A stretch of DNA of 64,000 bases from assembly GCF_015207525.1 (NCBI RefSeq), contig NZ_JADEWR010000003.1, positions 248,255-312,254 on the forward strand, written 5' to 3'. Shown here piece after piece: positions 44,497 to 53,781 of this stretch (position 1 is its first letter; every line of letters begins with the position of its first letter). Position numbers and translations under genes: made by a program. The stretch is from Nodosilinea sp. LEGE 06152. Lineage in GTDB: Bacteria > Cyanobacteriota > Cyanobacteriia > Phormidesmidales > Phormidesmidaceae. The notes beneath the pieces were generated by a model. The model was not told where the DNA came from, did not search any database, and saw only the letters and a list, made by a program, of their open reading frames with translations.

Positions 44497-47400
44497 ATGG
44501 TAGAAGATTCCCAACAGCAGCTCGTGAACCACTTCACCGCCCATTTTCTGGGGGGTGAAGGGTTTACGACAATTACCGCCGCCCGACAACAGGCGGCGCT
44601 GGTGTTGGGCACACCGGTCAACCCCGGCACAGCGCTGGCCAAGCAGGTGGATGAAGCGGTGGAGGGGGCGGTGGTGCGAGCGGCCCAGGGGATTCTTCAA
44701 GCCTCGGCCACTTCCCTCGATGCCTATGAGCAGCTGGTCGAGTTGCACAACCGCCAGCCAGCCCTCAATGTTCGTTCCTCCACCAGCGTGTTGCAGCAGG
44801 CCTACAGCACGCCCATTTCTATTGCGTTTTTGGCCTCTACCCTGGCGGGCATTACCCCAGACACCACCGTCTACGAACCCTCTGCCGGACATGGCGCATT
44901 GCTGGTGGGAACTGACCCCACCCAGGTGACCGTCAATGAACTCAATCCAGATCGCGCCGCTGACCTGCGGGCTCAGGGGTACCGCGTCACGGAGTGGGAC
45001 GCAGCGGAGTATCAGCCAGAACGCCTGCACGATGTGGTGATTGCTAACCCACCCTTTGGCGCGGTGCGGGACGCGCAGGGGCAGCGTAAGCGATTCAGGT
45101 TGCCCGGCAATCTGCGGGGGACGACTCAGATTGACCAGGCGATCTCGTTTCAAGCTTTAGGAGCGATGAAAGACGATGGTCGCGCCGTTCTGATCCTGGG
45201 TGGCAAGCTAGGGGCAGACGAAGAGCTCCGGTCTGAGCGCTACAACAGCCTGGAAAGTCGAGGCTTCTTTTATGCCCTGTACCAGCAGTACGCCGTTACC
45301 CAACACATTTCTATCTGGGGTGACCTGTACCGAAAACAGGGCGCGGGTTTTCCGATTGATTTGATTGTGATTGAAGGCCGAGGACGGTCTGAACGCCCGT
45401 TACCTGCCGCTGATGTCCCGGTTATCTACAAATCGTTTGCTGAACTTAAGGAGTTGATTCCCCATGAACCTATCCACCATGCCCGTTTCACCCTGGACGT
45501 ACCCGTTCATGACCAGCAAGTACCCCAACTTTTCCAACCTCTGGACACTGGAGGGCATGGGAACGCTATTTATCGTCAAGGTGCCACCAGCGCTAGAACA
45601 TCTGAGCGAAGCGACTTACCTGCAGCTGATGCAAACCCGGCTGGACAGAATGATTCAGGACTCGGTCTCGGAAACCTCCCAAATCGAGACGCAAAAAGGG
45701 CTGGCCACGACCCTCAGCGAATTGGACTGGGCTCAGGAGATTCCGATACTGGAGCCGGACGAGGAGCCGGACTTCGCCCTGGAGTATTGGCGGCAGCAGT
45801 GGGCGGAGACCTTGATTCGGAGCAACTGGCGGTTTCAGGAACGACTGGGCCACTACGGGGGGATCTTTCCGGTAACGCCCGTAACCCCCAGCTACCCGGA
45901 TTACCTGGACTGGCTGAGCCTACACGACGAAACCACGCTAGAGGCGTGGCTGAACGAACTAAGCCTATAGCCCTTCATCCAGAAACCACCATGAATACTC
46001 CTCTTGCAACCGGCGAGGCTGTGGCCCCGTCGGCAGACACTTATGATGTCCAGCCCCGGCAGGTGGCCTATGTGCCCAAAAGCAAAGGCTTTTCGACTCA
46101 GACCCTGATTCCCTTCAATATGGCCAGTGCGGCCCAGCAAGCGCTGGAGTGCTTTGAGCAGCAGCACGGCGACATTGATGAGTACCTGGCCACCCGGCTG
46201 GGTTATGGTTCTGTTTCTGAACTGCACGGCTACTTCAGCGCTGAGCAGGTCGATGCCTCAGCTCTGGCGATCAGCAATATCGAGCGGGGGGCCGGGTTCA
46301 TCACGGGTGACCAGACCGGCATCGGCAAGGGCCGCATCTGCGCCAGCATCATGCGCTATGCCCAGCAGCAGGGGAAGATTGCGCTGTTCATCACCAAGGA
46401 CAAACCGCTTTATGCCGATATGATGCGGGATGTGGGGGACATTGGGATGAGGCGGTTTATGCCCTTCATTACTGATAGCGGCACTGAGATTCCGCTGGCT
46501 AATGGCGCGGCGCTGAAGACTGCCGGGGCGGCGAAGCAACAGACGGAAATGCAGTCGATGATTCAACGGGGGAACCTGGGCCGTTACAGCGCTGTGTTTA
46601 CCACCTACAGCCAACTCCAGACGGTAGGAAAGAAAGAACCGCTGCGGCGGACGTTCCTCAGACGCATGGCTCCTAACGCCATCTTGATCCTTGATGAGGC
46701 CCACCAGGCGGGGGGCAGCAAGGGCGGATGGAAAGAAGCGGGGCCACCGGATCGGGCTGACTTTGTGCGGGAGTTGATCGACCTGTCCTCGGGGGTGTTC
46801 TACTCGTCAGCCACCTATGCCAAACGGGCCGATGTGATGGATTTGTATGCCCGGCGCACTGACCTGCGTCTGGGCGTCAGCAGCATGACGGCGCTGGAGA
46901 ACATTCTGACTCGGGGTGGGGTGCCGCTTCAACAGATTGTCGCCAGCAAGTTTGTGGCCTCGGGGCAGATGCTGCGCCGCGAGCGCTCCTATGAGGGCAT
47001 CTCATTTCAAGCCAAGACGGTGCCGGTGGATCGGGAGGTGGCCGATGACTTCTCGGCGGCGATGCGGGCCATTAAGGATTTTGACCGGGCCAAGCAGAAG
47101 GCGGTGAAAGCGATCAGTAATGAGGCGAAGGCGGAAGCGAAGGCCTTGGGGCAGGATGGGGCAATTGGCGAGGTGGGAGCCAGGAGTACCAACTTCACCT
47201 CGTTGATGCACAACTGCATTGAGCAGGGGCTGCTGGCCCAAAAGGCAGATGCGACGGTGGAGGAGGCGATTGCAGCCCTGAACCGAGGTGAGAAGCCCGT
47301 GATCACAGTGGCCAACACTATGGGCAGCTTCATCGAGGACTATGCGGAGTCCCAAAATTTGAACCCTGGGGATGCCATGAGTCTTTCCTTTGGGGATCTG

Positions 47401-50400
47401 CTGGAGCGGTATCTGGAGCGATCCAGAGATGTGGTGGTGACTGACTACCGTGGCCACTCTACTCGGCTACGCCTCAGCGATGATCAACTGGGCAGCGATG
47501 CCGTTCTGGCCTATGAGGAAGCCCTGGATTGCATCCGCGAGTCTGACTTCAGCGGCATTCCCATCAGCCCCATCGACTACATCGAGCAGCAGTTGGAGCG
47601 ATCTGGCTACCGGGTTACCGAAGTCACCGGGCGCAAGGCGGGCATCGAGTACGGGGCTGATGGCGCTATGGCCTACAAGGTGCGACTGGGGGAGGAAAAG
47701 ACAGCCAAGGGCAGGATCGATGCGGTAGCCAAGTTCAACGCCGGGGATGCGGATGTCATTCTGCTCAACTGCTCGGGCTCGACTGGCATCTCGCTCCACG
47801 CCTCGGAGAAGTTTGCTGACCAGCGGCCTCGGCACATGATTGTGGCCCAGGCGGAACGAGACATCAATGTGTTTATGCAGATGCTGGGTCGGGTGCATCG
47901 TACCGGGCAGGTAGCGCTGCCTGCCTACACCTTATTGATGGGTGACCTTCCAGCCGAAAAGCGACCGGGGGCGATCCTCTGTCGCAAGATGGCGAGCCTG
48001 AATGCCAACACCACAGCGGCACGGGAAACGGATATCTCGCTGAACACCGTGGTGGATTTCATGAACCCCTACGGGGAGCAGGTAGTGACGGAACTGCTGG
48101 CGGATGACCCAGACCTCAATGCCAAGCTAGATTTCCCCGCTGCTCAAATCGGGAACGATGCCTCGGATATTGCTCTGATCAAGAAGGTGACCGGGCGGAT
48201 TCCGCTGTTGCCCATTGCTGAACAAGAAGCGGTCTACAGCCTGATCGAATCGGAGTACCGCGACCTGGTGGATCAGGCGCGGGCGATGGGGGAGAACATT
48301 CTGGAAGCGGATCAGCTGGATTTGGAGGCTCGTCCCCTGGCGCGGATGGAGGTGATGGCCGATGACAGCGAGACGGCGAGCGAGTTCACGGGGCCGGTGT
48401 ATCTGGAACTGGTAGAGGCCAAAAGTGAGAGTAAACCGCTGACTCAGCTTCAGGCGATTAATGTGGTGCGGGAATCGGTGGAACTCCCTGAAGTGTCTGC
48501 GGTAGACGCTCATGATTCAGATGCTCTGGCTGTGCGGGCCAGACAGCAGGTGGCGGCGACAATTACCGAGTTGGAAACGCAGACGAACCAGTATCGGCAG
48601 GCGGCAGTGGCCCAAAAGCAAGATAGCAAGGCGATTGAGAAACTGAATAACCGCATTGAACAGCAGCTCACGCATGTCTCTGGCGTGTTGGAAACCTTTG
48701 TGCCCGGCACACCGCTGCGGCTGGTGACACCAGCTAGCAAGACCATTCTCTATGGCGTAGTTGCTGGGGCCGACGCTAAGAAGCGATCTGGGAGCCCGGC
48801 AGCACCGAACCGCTGGAAGCTCAGGATTCTCGTCGCGGATTCGGCTCGACAGATTACGGTGCCCTTGTCGAAATTCAACACCGGGCGGGCGGGGGCGATC
48901 GATGCCACGGTTCAGACCGAAGATTGGTTTGGCAACAGCGTCTATTCCCTGTTCGACATGCAACAGGAGGCGGGGCGGGTCAACCGGCAGATCTTCACGG
49001 GGAACCTGATCAAGGCGTTTGAGAAATACTCCAACGGCAAGCTGGTGAACTACACCGACTACCAGGGCGAGGTCTGCCAGGGGCTGATTATGCCGAAGGG
49101 CTTCGATATTGAGTCGGAGCTGACCAAGGAGCCGGTGGCGTTTAAGGAGCCGCAGCAGGTGTTTCGGTTCTTGACCGATTTGACCAACCGGCAGGGAACG
49201 GTGAAAACCCTCGATGAGCTGTTGCTGCTGAAGCCTCAGCAGGCGGGGGACGGGTTCATTCTGCAAGCGCCGAAGTCCAAGGAGTCGGGGGGGCGCTATT
49301 ACCTGGATGAGGATCTGATCTCGGCGGCGGGGTCGGATTTCTATTCAGTAGCCGATCGCATGGAAGTCGTCATCCCCCCAGAACGGCTGGAGCGGATGTT
49401 GGGAGTAGTGATGCACCAGCGGAACTATACCCTGGCGGCGTTTGAGTTTAAGGAGGCGGCGCGGCAGTTGATGGGGGTATCGCTGCCAACACTGGAGAAG
49501 GTGGAGGTAGAAGCGGTTAAGCCCCCAATTGTTTCTCAGCCGGTTGCGCCTGCGATCGCAAGTCAGCCAAAGCCAAATCCCATAGAGCCCATAACTCCGA
49601 TTCGACCACCAGAAAATGCAGTGTCCCCAGGTGTACCCAATCCGCCCCCGATGGGCCAACTGGAGAAGCGAATTTTGCGGTTTTTGAGGAATGCTGGGAT
49701 TGAGCAGGAGGTAATGACCTCCCAAGAATTTCACCTGCGGATCGAGAACGAACCGTTTATTCCACTGGTGGTAGAGCGGCAGGGCGATGAGCTGTATCTG
49801 ACCCACTACCTGACCCAGAACGGCGATATGTTTATTGACTCGGAGATGGTGTTTCGGGTGCGGGGGGAGGGGCATATCGAGTTTAAGGAGACGGCGGTAC
49901 AGAGTCTGCGGGGTGGGGAGTCGCGATTGCCCGATCGTGCCTTTGCCCAAGTTTTCTCCAAAAATATTGTGCAGCAGGGGTTTGCAGAAGCAGCCCAGGC
50001 TCAGCTACAGGCCCAGGCGGAGCCCGAAGTGTCCCCACAGGAACCGGAGGATGAGCGATCGCAGATGCCCAGCGACATGCGGCAGTATCTGGAAGTAAAA
50101 GACCAGTATCCAGATGCGATCGTGCTGGTGAAGTCGCCAGATCAGCGGTTTTATGAGGCGTTTTTTGACGGGGCTCGGCCCTTGATCGAGCATCTGGAGA
50201 TGATTGGCACCAGCATGGAATCTGGGGTGAAGGAACTCGGACGGGTACGAGTGGCAGGGTTCCCGGTGGGGAGTTTGCACAAGTACTTGGACAGGTTGAC
50301 CCGGCAGGGGGAGGTGGTGATTGCGGAGGGAGAGGGGGTGATCGCCCTTCACCCCCACCAGCCGACCGAACCAACCCTAAAAGAACCTGCCCCAATTCCT

Positions 50401-51180
50401 GTTGAACCCATTCCCCCGCCCCAGGCTTCAGCAGCAGCGGTTGAAGAACCTGAATTCCAGGTACAAAGCCTATTTGACCTCGCCCCGTTCAACGGGGCGC
50501 ACCAAAATGGCCATCGGGAGAGCCATGCTGCCGATCCAGCCTGGACTGCTCCAGTGGAAGACCATCAGCCAACCGCGCCATTGTCAGAAGTGGCCGTAGA
50601 TCCGCCGACACCCCCTTTATCTGGCCCCACGGTTCCAGCGGTAGCTGACCAGGGGCAACAGGCCAACGATGCAGCGCCCAAGGCATCAGAACCCTTGCCA
50701 GGGCCAGCTTTAGAGACTTTGCGGGACTGGTACCGCGCTGCCCGCGACTTGGGCCATGATCCGTTACACCTGGAACAGATCAAGCAGTTGGGCCTCTCAG
50801 CCAAACAGGCTAATGGTAACGGTCTTGGCCTCGCGCCAAACCTACAGCAGGCGATGGCTCAAGACCTGGTTCAATATCAGGCGTTGCAGCAGCGGGGGGA
50901 ATACGTGGCCCAGGCTTCTAAAAAAATCCTGTCGGTGATCGGGCAGACCCGAGGCCCTCACACCCAGTTTCGCGGCAAAGTCTATGAACTGAAGCAGACC
51001 GCCGACCGGCTGACCGTCCGCCGGGTGACACCCCAACCCCAGACCATTCTGGAAATGGCCCAGGGGAAAATTCAACGCACGGTGGTGACGGCTGAAGACT
51101 GCCAGCGGTTTCAGCGATTTGTGCAGCGCCTAGAATCAGACCGTGTTCCCACCCCGACTTCAGCAGGACTTGAACGATGA
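44497..51180 (+). CDS. Giant N6-adenine methylase / Strawberry-notch-like helicase frame (2,227 codons)
   Basis: One uninterrupted frame. Residues 100-320: Rossmann methylase with VYEPSAGHGALL (about 126-136) and the N6-adenine motif VIANPPFG (182-188). Residues 323-491: compositionally odd Gly/Arg/Ala-rich stretch that coincides with a better-coding frame (see 45464). Residues 499 onward: a Strawberry-notch-type SF2 helicase with TGDQTGIGKGRICAS (about 602-615), LILDEAHQAGG (about 730), and MQMLGRVHRTGQ (about 1,130). Then Pro-rich linkers and, at 2,137-2,216, the shared C-terminal module. Such methylase-helicases occur in conjugative plasmids and phages (DarB of P1) and protect incoming DNA from restriction. 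Whether this is one polypeptide or separate products (ATG 45991 could start the helicase) is open. Confidence 0.8.
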   Translation: MVEDSQQQLVNHFTAHFLGGEGFTTITAARQQAALVLGTPVNPGTALAKQVDEAVEGAVVRAAQGILQASATSLDAYEQLVELHNRQPALNVRSSTSVLQQAYSTPISIAFLASTLAGITPDTTVYEPSAGHGALLVGTDPTQVTVNELNPDRAADLRAQGYRVTEWDAAEYQPERLHDVVIANPPFGAVRDAQGQRKRFRLPGNLRGTTQIDQAISFQALGAMKDDGRAVLILGGKLGADEELRSERYNSLESRGFFYALYQQYAVTQHISIWGDLYRKQGAGFPIDLIVIEGRGRSERPLPAADVPVIYKSFAELKELIPHEPIHHARFTLDVPVHDQQVPQLFQPLDTGGHGNAIYRQGATSARTSERSDLPAADANPAGQNDSGLGLGNLPNRDAKRAGHDPQRIGLGSGDSDTGAGRGAGLRPGVLAAAVGGDLDSEQLAVSGTTGPLRGDLSGNARNPQLPGLPGLAEPTRRNHARGVAERTKPIALHPETTMNTPLATGEAVAPSADTYDVQPRQVAYVPKSKGFSTQTLIPFNMASAAQQALECFEQQHGDIDEYLATRLGYGSVSELHGYFSAEQVDASALAISNIERGAGFITGDQTGIGKGRICASIMRYAQQQGKIALFITKDKPLYADMMRDVGDIGMRRFMPFITDSGTEIPLANGAALKTAGAAKQQTEMQSMIQRGNLGRYSAVFTTYSQLQTVGKKEPLRRTFLRRMAPNAILILDEAHQAGGSKGGWKEAGPPDRADFVRELIDLSSGVFYSSATYAKRADVMDLYARRTDLRLGVSSMTALENILTRGGVPLQQIVASKFVASGQMLRRERSYEGISFQAKTVPVDREVADDFSAAMRAIKDFDRAKQKAVKAISNEAKAEAKALGQDGAIGEVGARSTNFTSLMHNCIEQGLLAQKADATVEEAIAALNRGEKPVITVANTMGSFIEDYAESQNLNPGDAMSLSFGDLLERYLERSRDVVVTDYRGHSTRLRLSDDQLGSDAVLAYEEALDCIRESDFSGIPISPIDYIEQQLERSGYRVTEVTGRKAGIEYGADGAMAYKVRLGEEKTAKGRIDAVAKFNAGDADVILLNCSGSTGISLHASEKFADQRPRHMIVAQAERDINVFMQMLGRVHRTGQVALPAYTLLMGDLPAEKRPGAILCRKMASLNANTTAARETDISLNTVVDFMNPYGEQVVTELLADDPDLNAKLDFPAAQIGNDASDIALIKKVTGRIPLLPIAEQEAVYSLIESEYRDLVDQARAMGENILEADQLDLEARPLARMEVMADDSETASEFTGPVYLELVEAKSESKPLTQLQAINVVRESVELPEVSAVDAHDSDALAVRARQQVAATITELETQTNQYRQAAVAQKQDSKAIEKLNNRIEQQLTHVSGVLETFVPGTPLRLVTPASKTILYGVVAGADAKKRSGSPAAPNRWKLRILVADSARQITVPLSKFNTGRAGAIDATVQTEDWFGNSVYSLFDMQQEAGRVNRQIFTGNLIKAFEKYSNGKLVNYTDYQGEVCQGLIMPKGFDIESELTKEPVAFKEPQQVFRFLTDLTNRQGTVKTLDELLLLKPQQAGDGFILQAPKSKESGGRYYLDEDLISAAGSDFYSVADRMEVVIPPERLERMLGVVMHQRNYTLAAFEFKEAARQLMGVSLPTLEKVEVEAVKPPIVSQPVAPAIASQPKPNPIEPITPIRPPENAVSPGVPNPPPMGQLEKRILRFLRNAGIEQEVMTSQEFHLRIENEPFIPLVVERQGDELYLTHYLTQNGDMFIDSEMVFRVRGEGHIEFKETAVQSLRGGESRLPDRAFAQVFSKNIVQQGFAEAAQAQLQAQAEPEVSPQEPEDERSQMPSDMRQYLEVKDQYPDAIVLVKSPDQRFYEAFFDGARPLIEHLEMIGTSMESGVKELGRVRVAGFPVGSLHKYLDRLTRQGEVVIAEGEGVIALHPHQPTEPTLKEPAPIPVEPIPPPQASAAAVEEPEFQVQSLFDLAPFNGAHQNGHRESHAADPAWTAPVEDHQPTAPLSEVAVDPPTPPLSGPTVPAVADQGQQANDAAPKASEPLPGPALETLRDWYRAARDLGHDPLHLEQIKQLGLSAKQANGNGLGLAPNLQQAMAQDLVQYQALQQRGEYVAQASKKILSVIGQTRGPHTQFRGKVYELKQTADRLTVRRVTPQPQTILEMAQGKIQRTVVTAEDCQRFQRFVQRLESDRVPTPTSAGLER
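45464..45970 (+). CDS. 168-codon gene embedded out of frame in the giant gene
   Basis: ATG 45464 has AAGGAG 10 bases upstream and the frame ends in TAG at 45968-45970. Codon use is in local style (many CTG, GAG, ACC, GCG, GC-rich third positions), whereas the enclosing frame uses GGA, AGA, CGA and CCT there, unlike the rest of its length. The product is rich in Trp, Tyr, Leu and Glu (WAQEIPILEPDEEPDFALEY, WRQQWAETLIRSNWRFQERL), a plausible folded protein rather than a shadow. No family recognised. It might be expressed by internal initiation, or joined to the methylase by frameshifting. The helicase part resumes 20 bases downstream. Confidence 0.6.
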   Translation: MNLSTMPVSPWTYPFMTSKYPNFSNLWTLEGMGTLFIVKVPPALEHLSEATYLQLMQTRLDRMIQDSVSETSQIETQKGLATTLSELDWAQEIPILEPDEEPDFALEYWRQQWAETLIRSNWRFQERLGHYGGIFPVTPVTPSYPDYLDWLSLHDETTLEAWLNELSL

Positions 51181-51479
51181 TGACCCTGGCCCCCTTACCC
51201 GCCGACTACCGCCCCCAGTCCATCGTGATTTTGTGTGATGGGCAAAAGGCTGTGCATGTGGAGGGCGATGAGATACAGCTCGATGTAGAGTGGACGGCGG
51301 AACGCGAACCTGACCGCTTAGAGATGTTTTGGGATGGGGTATTGGTCTATGCCCTGGTGAACCAGCAGCTCACAGTCAACCGTCTGGAACTGGTCACGGG
51401 TGCTGTCCATCCCATGGAATGGATCTTTCAAACCCCAGCAGGCCAAGTCGATGAACCCAGCCCTTCGCACCACGTTTGA
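51177..51479 (+). CDS. Hypothetical protein, paralogue of the 42537 product
   Basis: 100 residues; ATG overlaps the helicase stop (ATGATG around 51177). PLPADYRPQSIVILCDGQKA, HVEGDEIQLDVEW and LEMFWDGVLVYALVNQQLTV align with the 132-residue protein at 42537. It is acidic and strand-rich with no known domain. Its 3' end overlaps the next gene by 29 bases, so it is translationally coupled to prim-pol. Confidence 0.65.
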   Translation: MMTLAPLPADYRPQSIVILCDGQKAVHVEGDEIQLDVEWTAEREPDRLEMFWDGVLVYALVNQQLTVNRLELVTGAVHPMEWIFQTPAGQVDEPSPSHHV

Positions 51480-52977
51480 CTGGCTCCGGGTGCAGGGGCT
51501 ACCACCGCTGCCCGTTGCCCCAGCCCAAGACCCGACTCGTTACCCGGCCCGCGATCTCGATGGCAGCCTGAAGCGCGACAAAGACGGGGCTCTGGTGCCT
51601 GCCTTTACCGGCAAGAATCCTAGCTATGTGGACAGCCGTGGAATTCCCCATCTCATCAGGCATACCCAGTATCAGAATCGGTTGCCGACTCAGGCTGAGC
51701 TTCAGACCTGGTTTGCCCACCCTGACAACGGCATTGGCACCCTGGGCGGCTGGCACAACATCGTTTGGGTCGATGTGGATGTGAAGCAATTTGAGTCGCA
51801 GCAGGCCTGCGACCAGCGGATCGCCAATTGGCTGAGCCAGTACCCGCTCTTACGGCAAACTTTTATCGAGCGCACTCACAGCGGCGGCTGGCGGCTGGCA
51901 GTGCAGGCTCACGAAAAGACGTTTACCAATTTCTCGCTGGATGGGGTGGGTGGCCAGCACATGGGGGAGGCTCTGGGCCAGGGGCGCTTCACGGTGCTGG
52001 CTCCCACGATTGGCCCAACTGGCAAAGCCTATGTCAATATGCAGCGGGTACCGCCGGTTTGGGTAGAGCGGTTGGATGCGATCGGGCTGTACCCGGTGAG
52101 TGGTCGAAGAGAGCAGAGGCCATCCCGTCAGGCTCGCCCCCTAATTCAGTCGCAGCCTGCCCAACCGGGAGTCTTGCGGCTGGAGGATCTGGCCGCAGCG
52201 AAGGCCCAGGCGGTGCTGCATGGGGATAGTCCATTAGAATCGCGATCGCACTCGCTGACCTTTGCCATGCGTGAATTCTATGGCTGGGAGAACTGGGCTG
52301 CCCAGAACCGAGTGCCGATTAGCGGCAATGCCGAGGAGTTGGCGCGAGCGGCGGGGGCTGCTTTGGGGATTGACGCTGAGCGGGTGGAGAGAATTATGGA
52401 GAGTGTTGTTGATCCGGGCAGTTGCACCCCGGCGGCGGTTTTTACGGGGGGTGAGATCAGCGCTTGGAAGCGCGTATGGAAGCTAGACCGAGGGGTATAT
52501 CAAGAGCTGTGTCCTAGCAATACGAAGCAGTCTATCCAGACTACTGCCAGGAGGAACCATCACATTCTGAATGGGGGCAAACCTCAAAAGAAGCGAGACG
52601 CAGTCATCCATACTTCAGCAGTCCATCAGCCTGCAATCTCAGCGACTCAGATTCAAACGTTTGTACACCAGGCCCGAGAAATTCTGGCTTATGCCCATCA
52701 GACAGAGCGAGGAAAGGTAACTGGTGAGCGCTCGACGGTAGATCCCAAAGTTTGGGTGCAGGGGCAAATTTATCGAATAGCTGCCAAGGGGGCGCAGCTG
52801 ACTATAGAGGCCCGTGACCGGGGCGCTATTTTGCAAGCCCAGGGTGATACTGTCACCTTGGAAAACCTGACTGTGGTTGATCTGAAGCGGTTTCAGGCTG
52901 AGATGTTGCGGCTTCAGCAACGCCATCGTCCTTGTGCAACGGCTCCAGCGATTTCTCGTCAAGGTCAGGAGCGCTGA
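51451..52977 (+). CDS. Bifunctional primase-polymerase (prim-pol) with shared C-terminal module
   Basis: 508 residues. Residues 1-220 match prim-pol N-terminal domains of plasmids and ICEs: FDWLRVQGLPPLPVAPAQ, GIGTLGGWHNIVWVDVDVKQ (catalytic DxD), FIERTHSGGWRLAVQ and GQGRFTVLAPT. They synthesise primers and extend DNA. Residues about 405-494 are the recurring module (ILAYAH, VWVQGQIYRIAAKGAQLTIE, RGAILQAQGD, LTVVDLKRFQAEMLRLQ). Start 51451 gives MNPALRTTFDW, the conserved beginning; the upstream ATG at 51400 only extends in the overlap. It may prime the incoming transferred strand. Confidence 0.85.
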   Translation: MNPALRTTFDWLRVQGLPPLPVAPAQDPTRYPARDLDGSLKRDKDGALVPAFTGKNPSYVDSRGIPHLIRHTQYQNRLPTQAELQTWFAHPDNGIGTLGGWHNIVWVDVDVKQFESQQACDQRIANWLSQYPLLRQTFIERTHSGGWRLAVQAHEKTFTNFSLDGVGGQHMGEALGQGRFTVLAPTIGPTGKAYVNMQRVPPVWVERLDAIGLYPVSGRREQRPSRQARPLIQSQPAQPGVLRLEDLAAAKAQAVLHGDSPLESRSHSLTFAMREFYGWENWAAQNRVPISGNAEELARAAGAALGIDAERVERIMESVVDPGSCTPAAVFTGGEISAWKRVWKLDRGVYQELCPSNTKQSIQTTARRNHHILNGGKPQKKRDAVIHTSAVHQPAISATQIQTFVHQAREILAYAHQTERGKVTGERSTVDPKVWVQGQIYRIAAKGAQLTIEARDRGAILQAQGDTVTLENLTVVDLKRFQAEMLRLQQRHRPCATAPAISRQGQER

Positions 52978-53167
52978 ATCTACATTGTTTCTCTGTTAAG
53001 CAGGCCATGAACGTCTGCCATAGGTTGACCTGGATCTTTGAGGATTGGGTAGTTTGGGCCAGGTTAACTAAAAGCTTTTTATGCAAGGGGTAGGCAGGGC
53101 AGTCCATGGATTAGGTAAAGCCATGCAGCACGCTAGGATGAGAGCAACGTCTGCGGGGATAAAGGCT

Positions 53168-53764
53168 ATGACCCAGGCTAAGGTAAAGCACGCTTCCTTT
53201 GAGGAGTATCTTGCCTACAGTGATGAGACGCCGCTAGAAGGGCGTTTTGAATTAGTGCGTGGAGAGTTAGTCGAATTGCCACCTGAGTCAGAACCGAATA
53301 ATTGGCTGGCTAATTACCTGCAATTTCTGCTGGTCGCGGCCAACGTCGCTCCCCTGCGGTTAATCAAAATCCATGCGTTAGAACTACAAGTGCCAGTCTT
53401 GCAACCGAGCGATGCGGCCAACCGCTACCCCGACCTGGTGGTTCTCCGCCCTGAGCATCTGGAGCTGACCCAGAGGCGGTTAACCATCACCCGCGATATG
53501 CCACCCCCTCGCTTGGTAGTTGAGATTGTCAGCCCTGGCAAAACCAATCGAGACCGCGATTATGTCTCCAAACGGGCTCAGTACGCAGCCCTTAGAGTGC
53601 CAGAGTACTGGCTAGTTGACCCCGTAGCCCAAACCGTCATGGTGCTGTCGCTAGCCGGTGAGACCTATCAAGAGGTCGGAGTATTTGGGTTGCAGAGGGC
53701 CATTGCCTCAGTCGAGTTTCCAGATCTCACTCTGAAAGCAAGCCAGATTTTTGAGGCTGACTGA
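53168..53764 (+). CDS. Uma2-family putative endonuclease
   Basis: 198 residues from ATG 53168 (MTQAKVKHASFEEYLAYSDE). Family features: GRFELVRGELVELPPES, RYPDLVVLRPEH, PPRLVVEIVSPGKTNRDRDY and KRAQYAALRVPEYWLVDP, giving the Asp/Glu/Lys nuclease pattern. Longer in-frame starts upstream (53081) add an unlikely tail. It is a single gene between the prim-pol and relaxase genes, divergent in sequence from the Uma2 at 8 kb. Role in the element unknown. Confidence 0.85.
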   Translation: MTQAKVKHASFEEYLAYSDETPLEGRFELVRGELVELPPESEPNNWLANYLQFLLVAANVAPLRLIKIHALELQVPVLQPSDAANRYPDLVVLRPEHLELTQRRLTITRDMPPPRLVVEIVSPGKTNRDRDYVSKRAQYAALRVPEYWLVDPVAQTVMVLSLAGETYQEVGVFGLQRAIASVEFPDLTLKASQIFEAD

Positions 53765-53781
53765 TAACTTCGGCCAATTCC

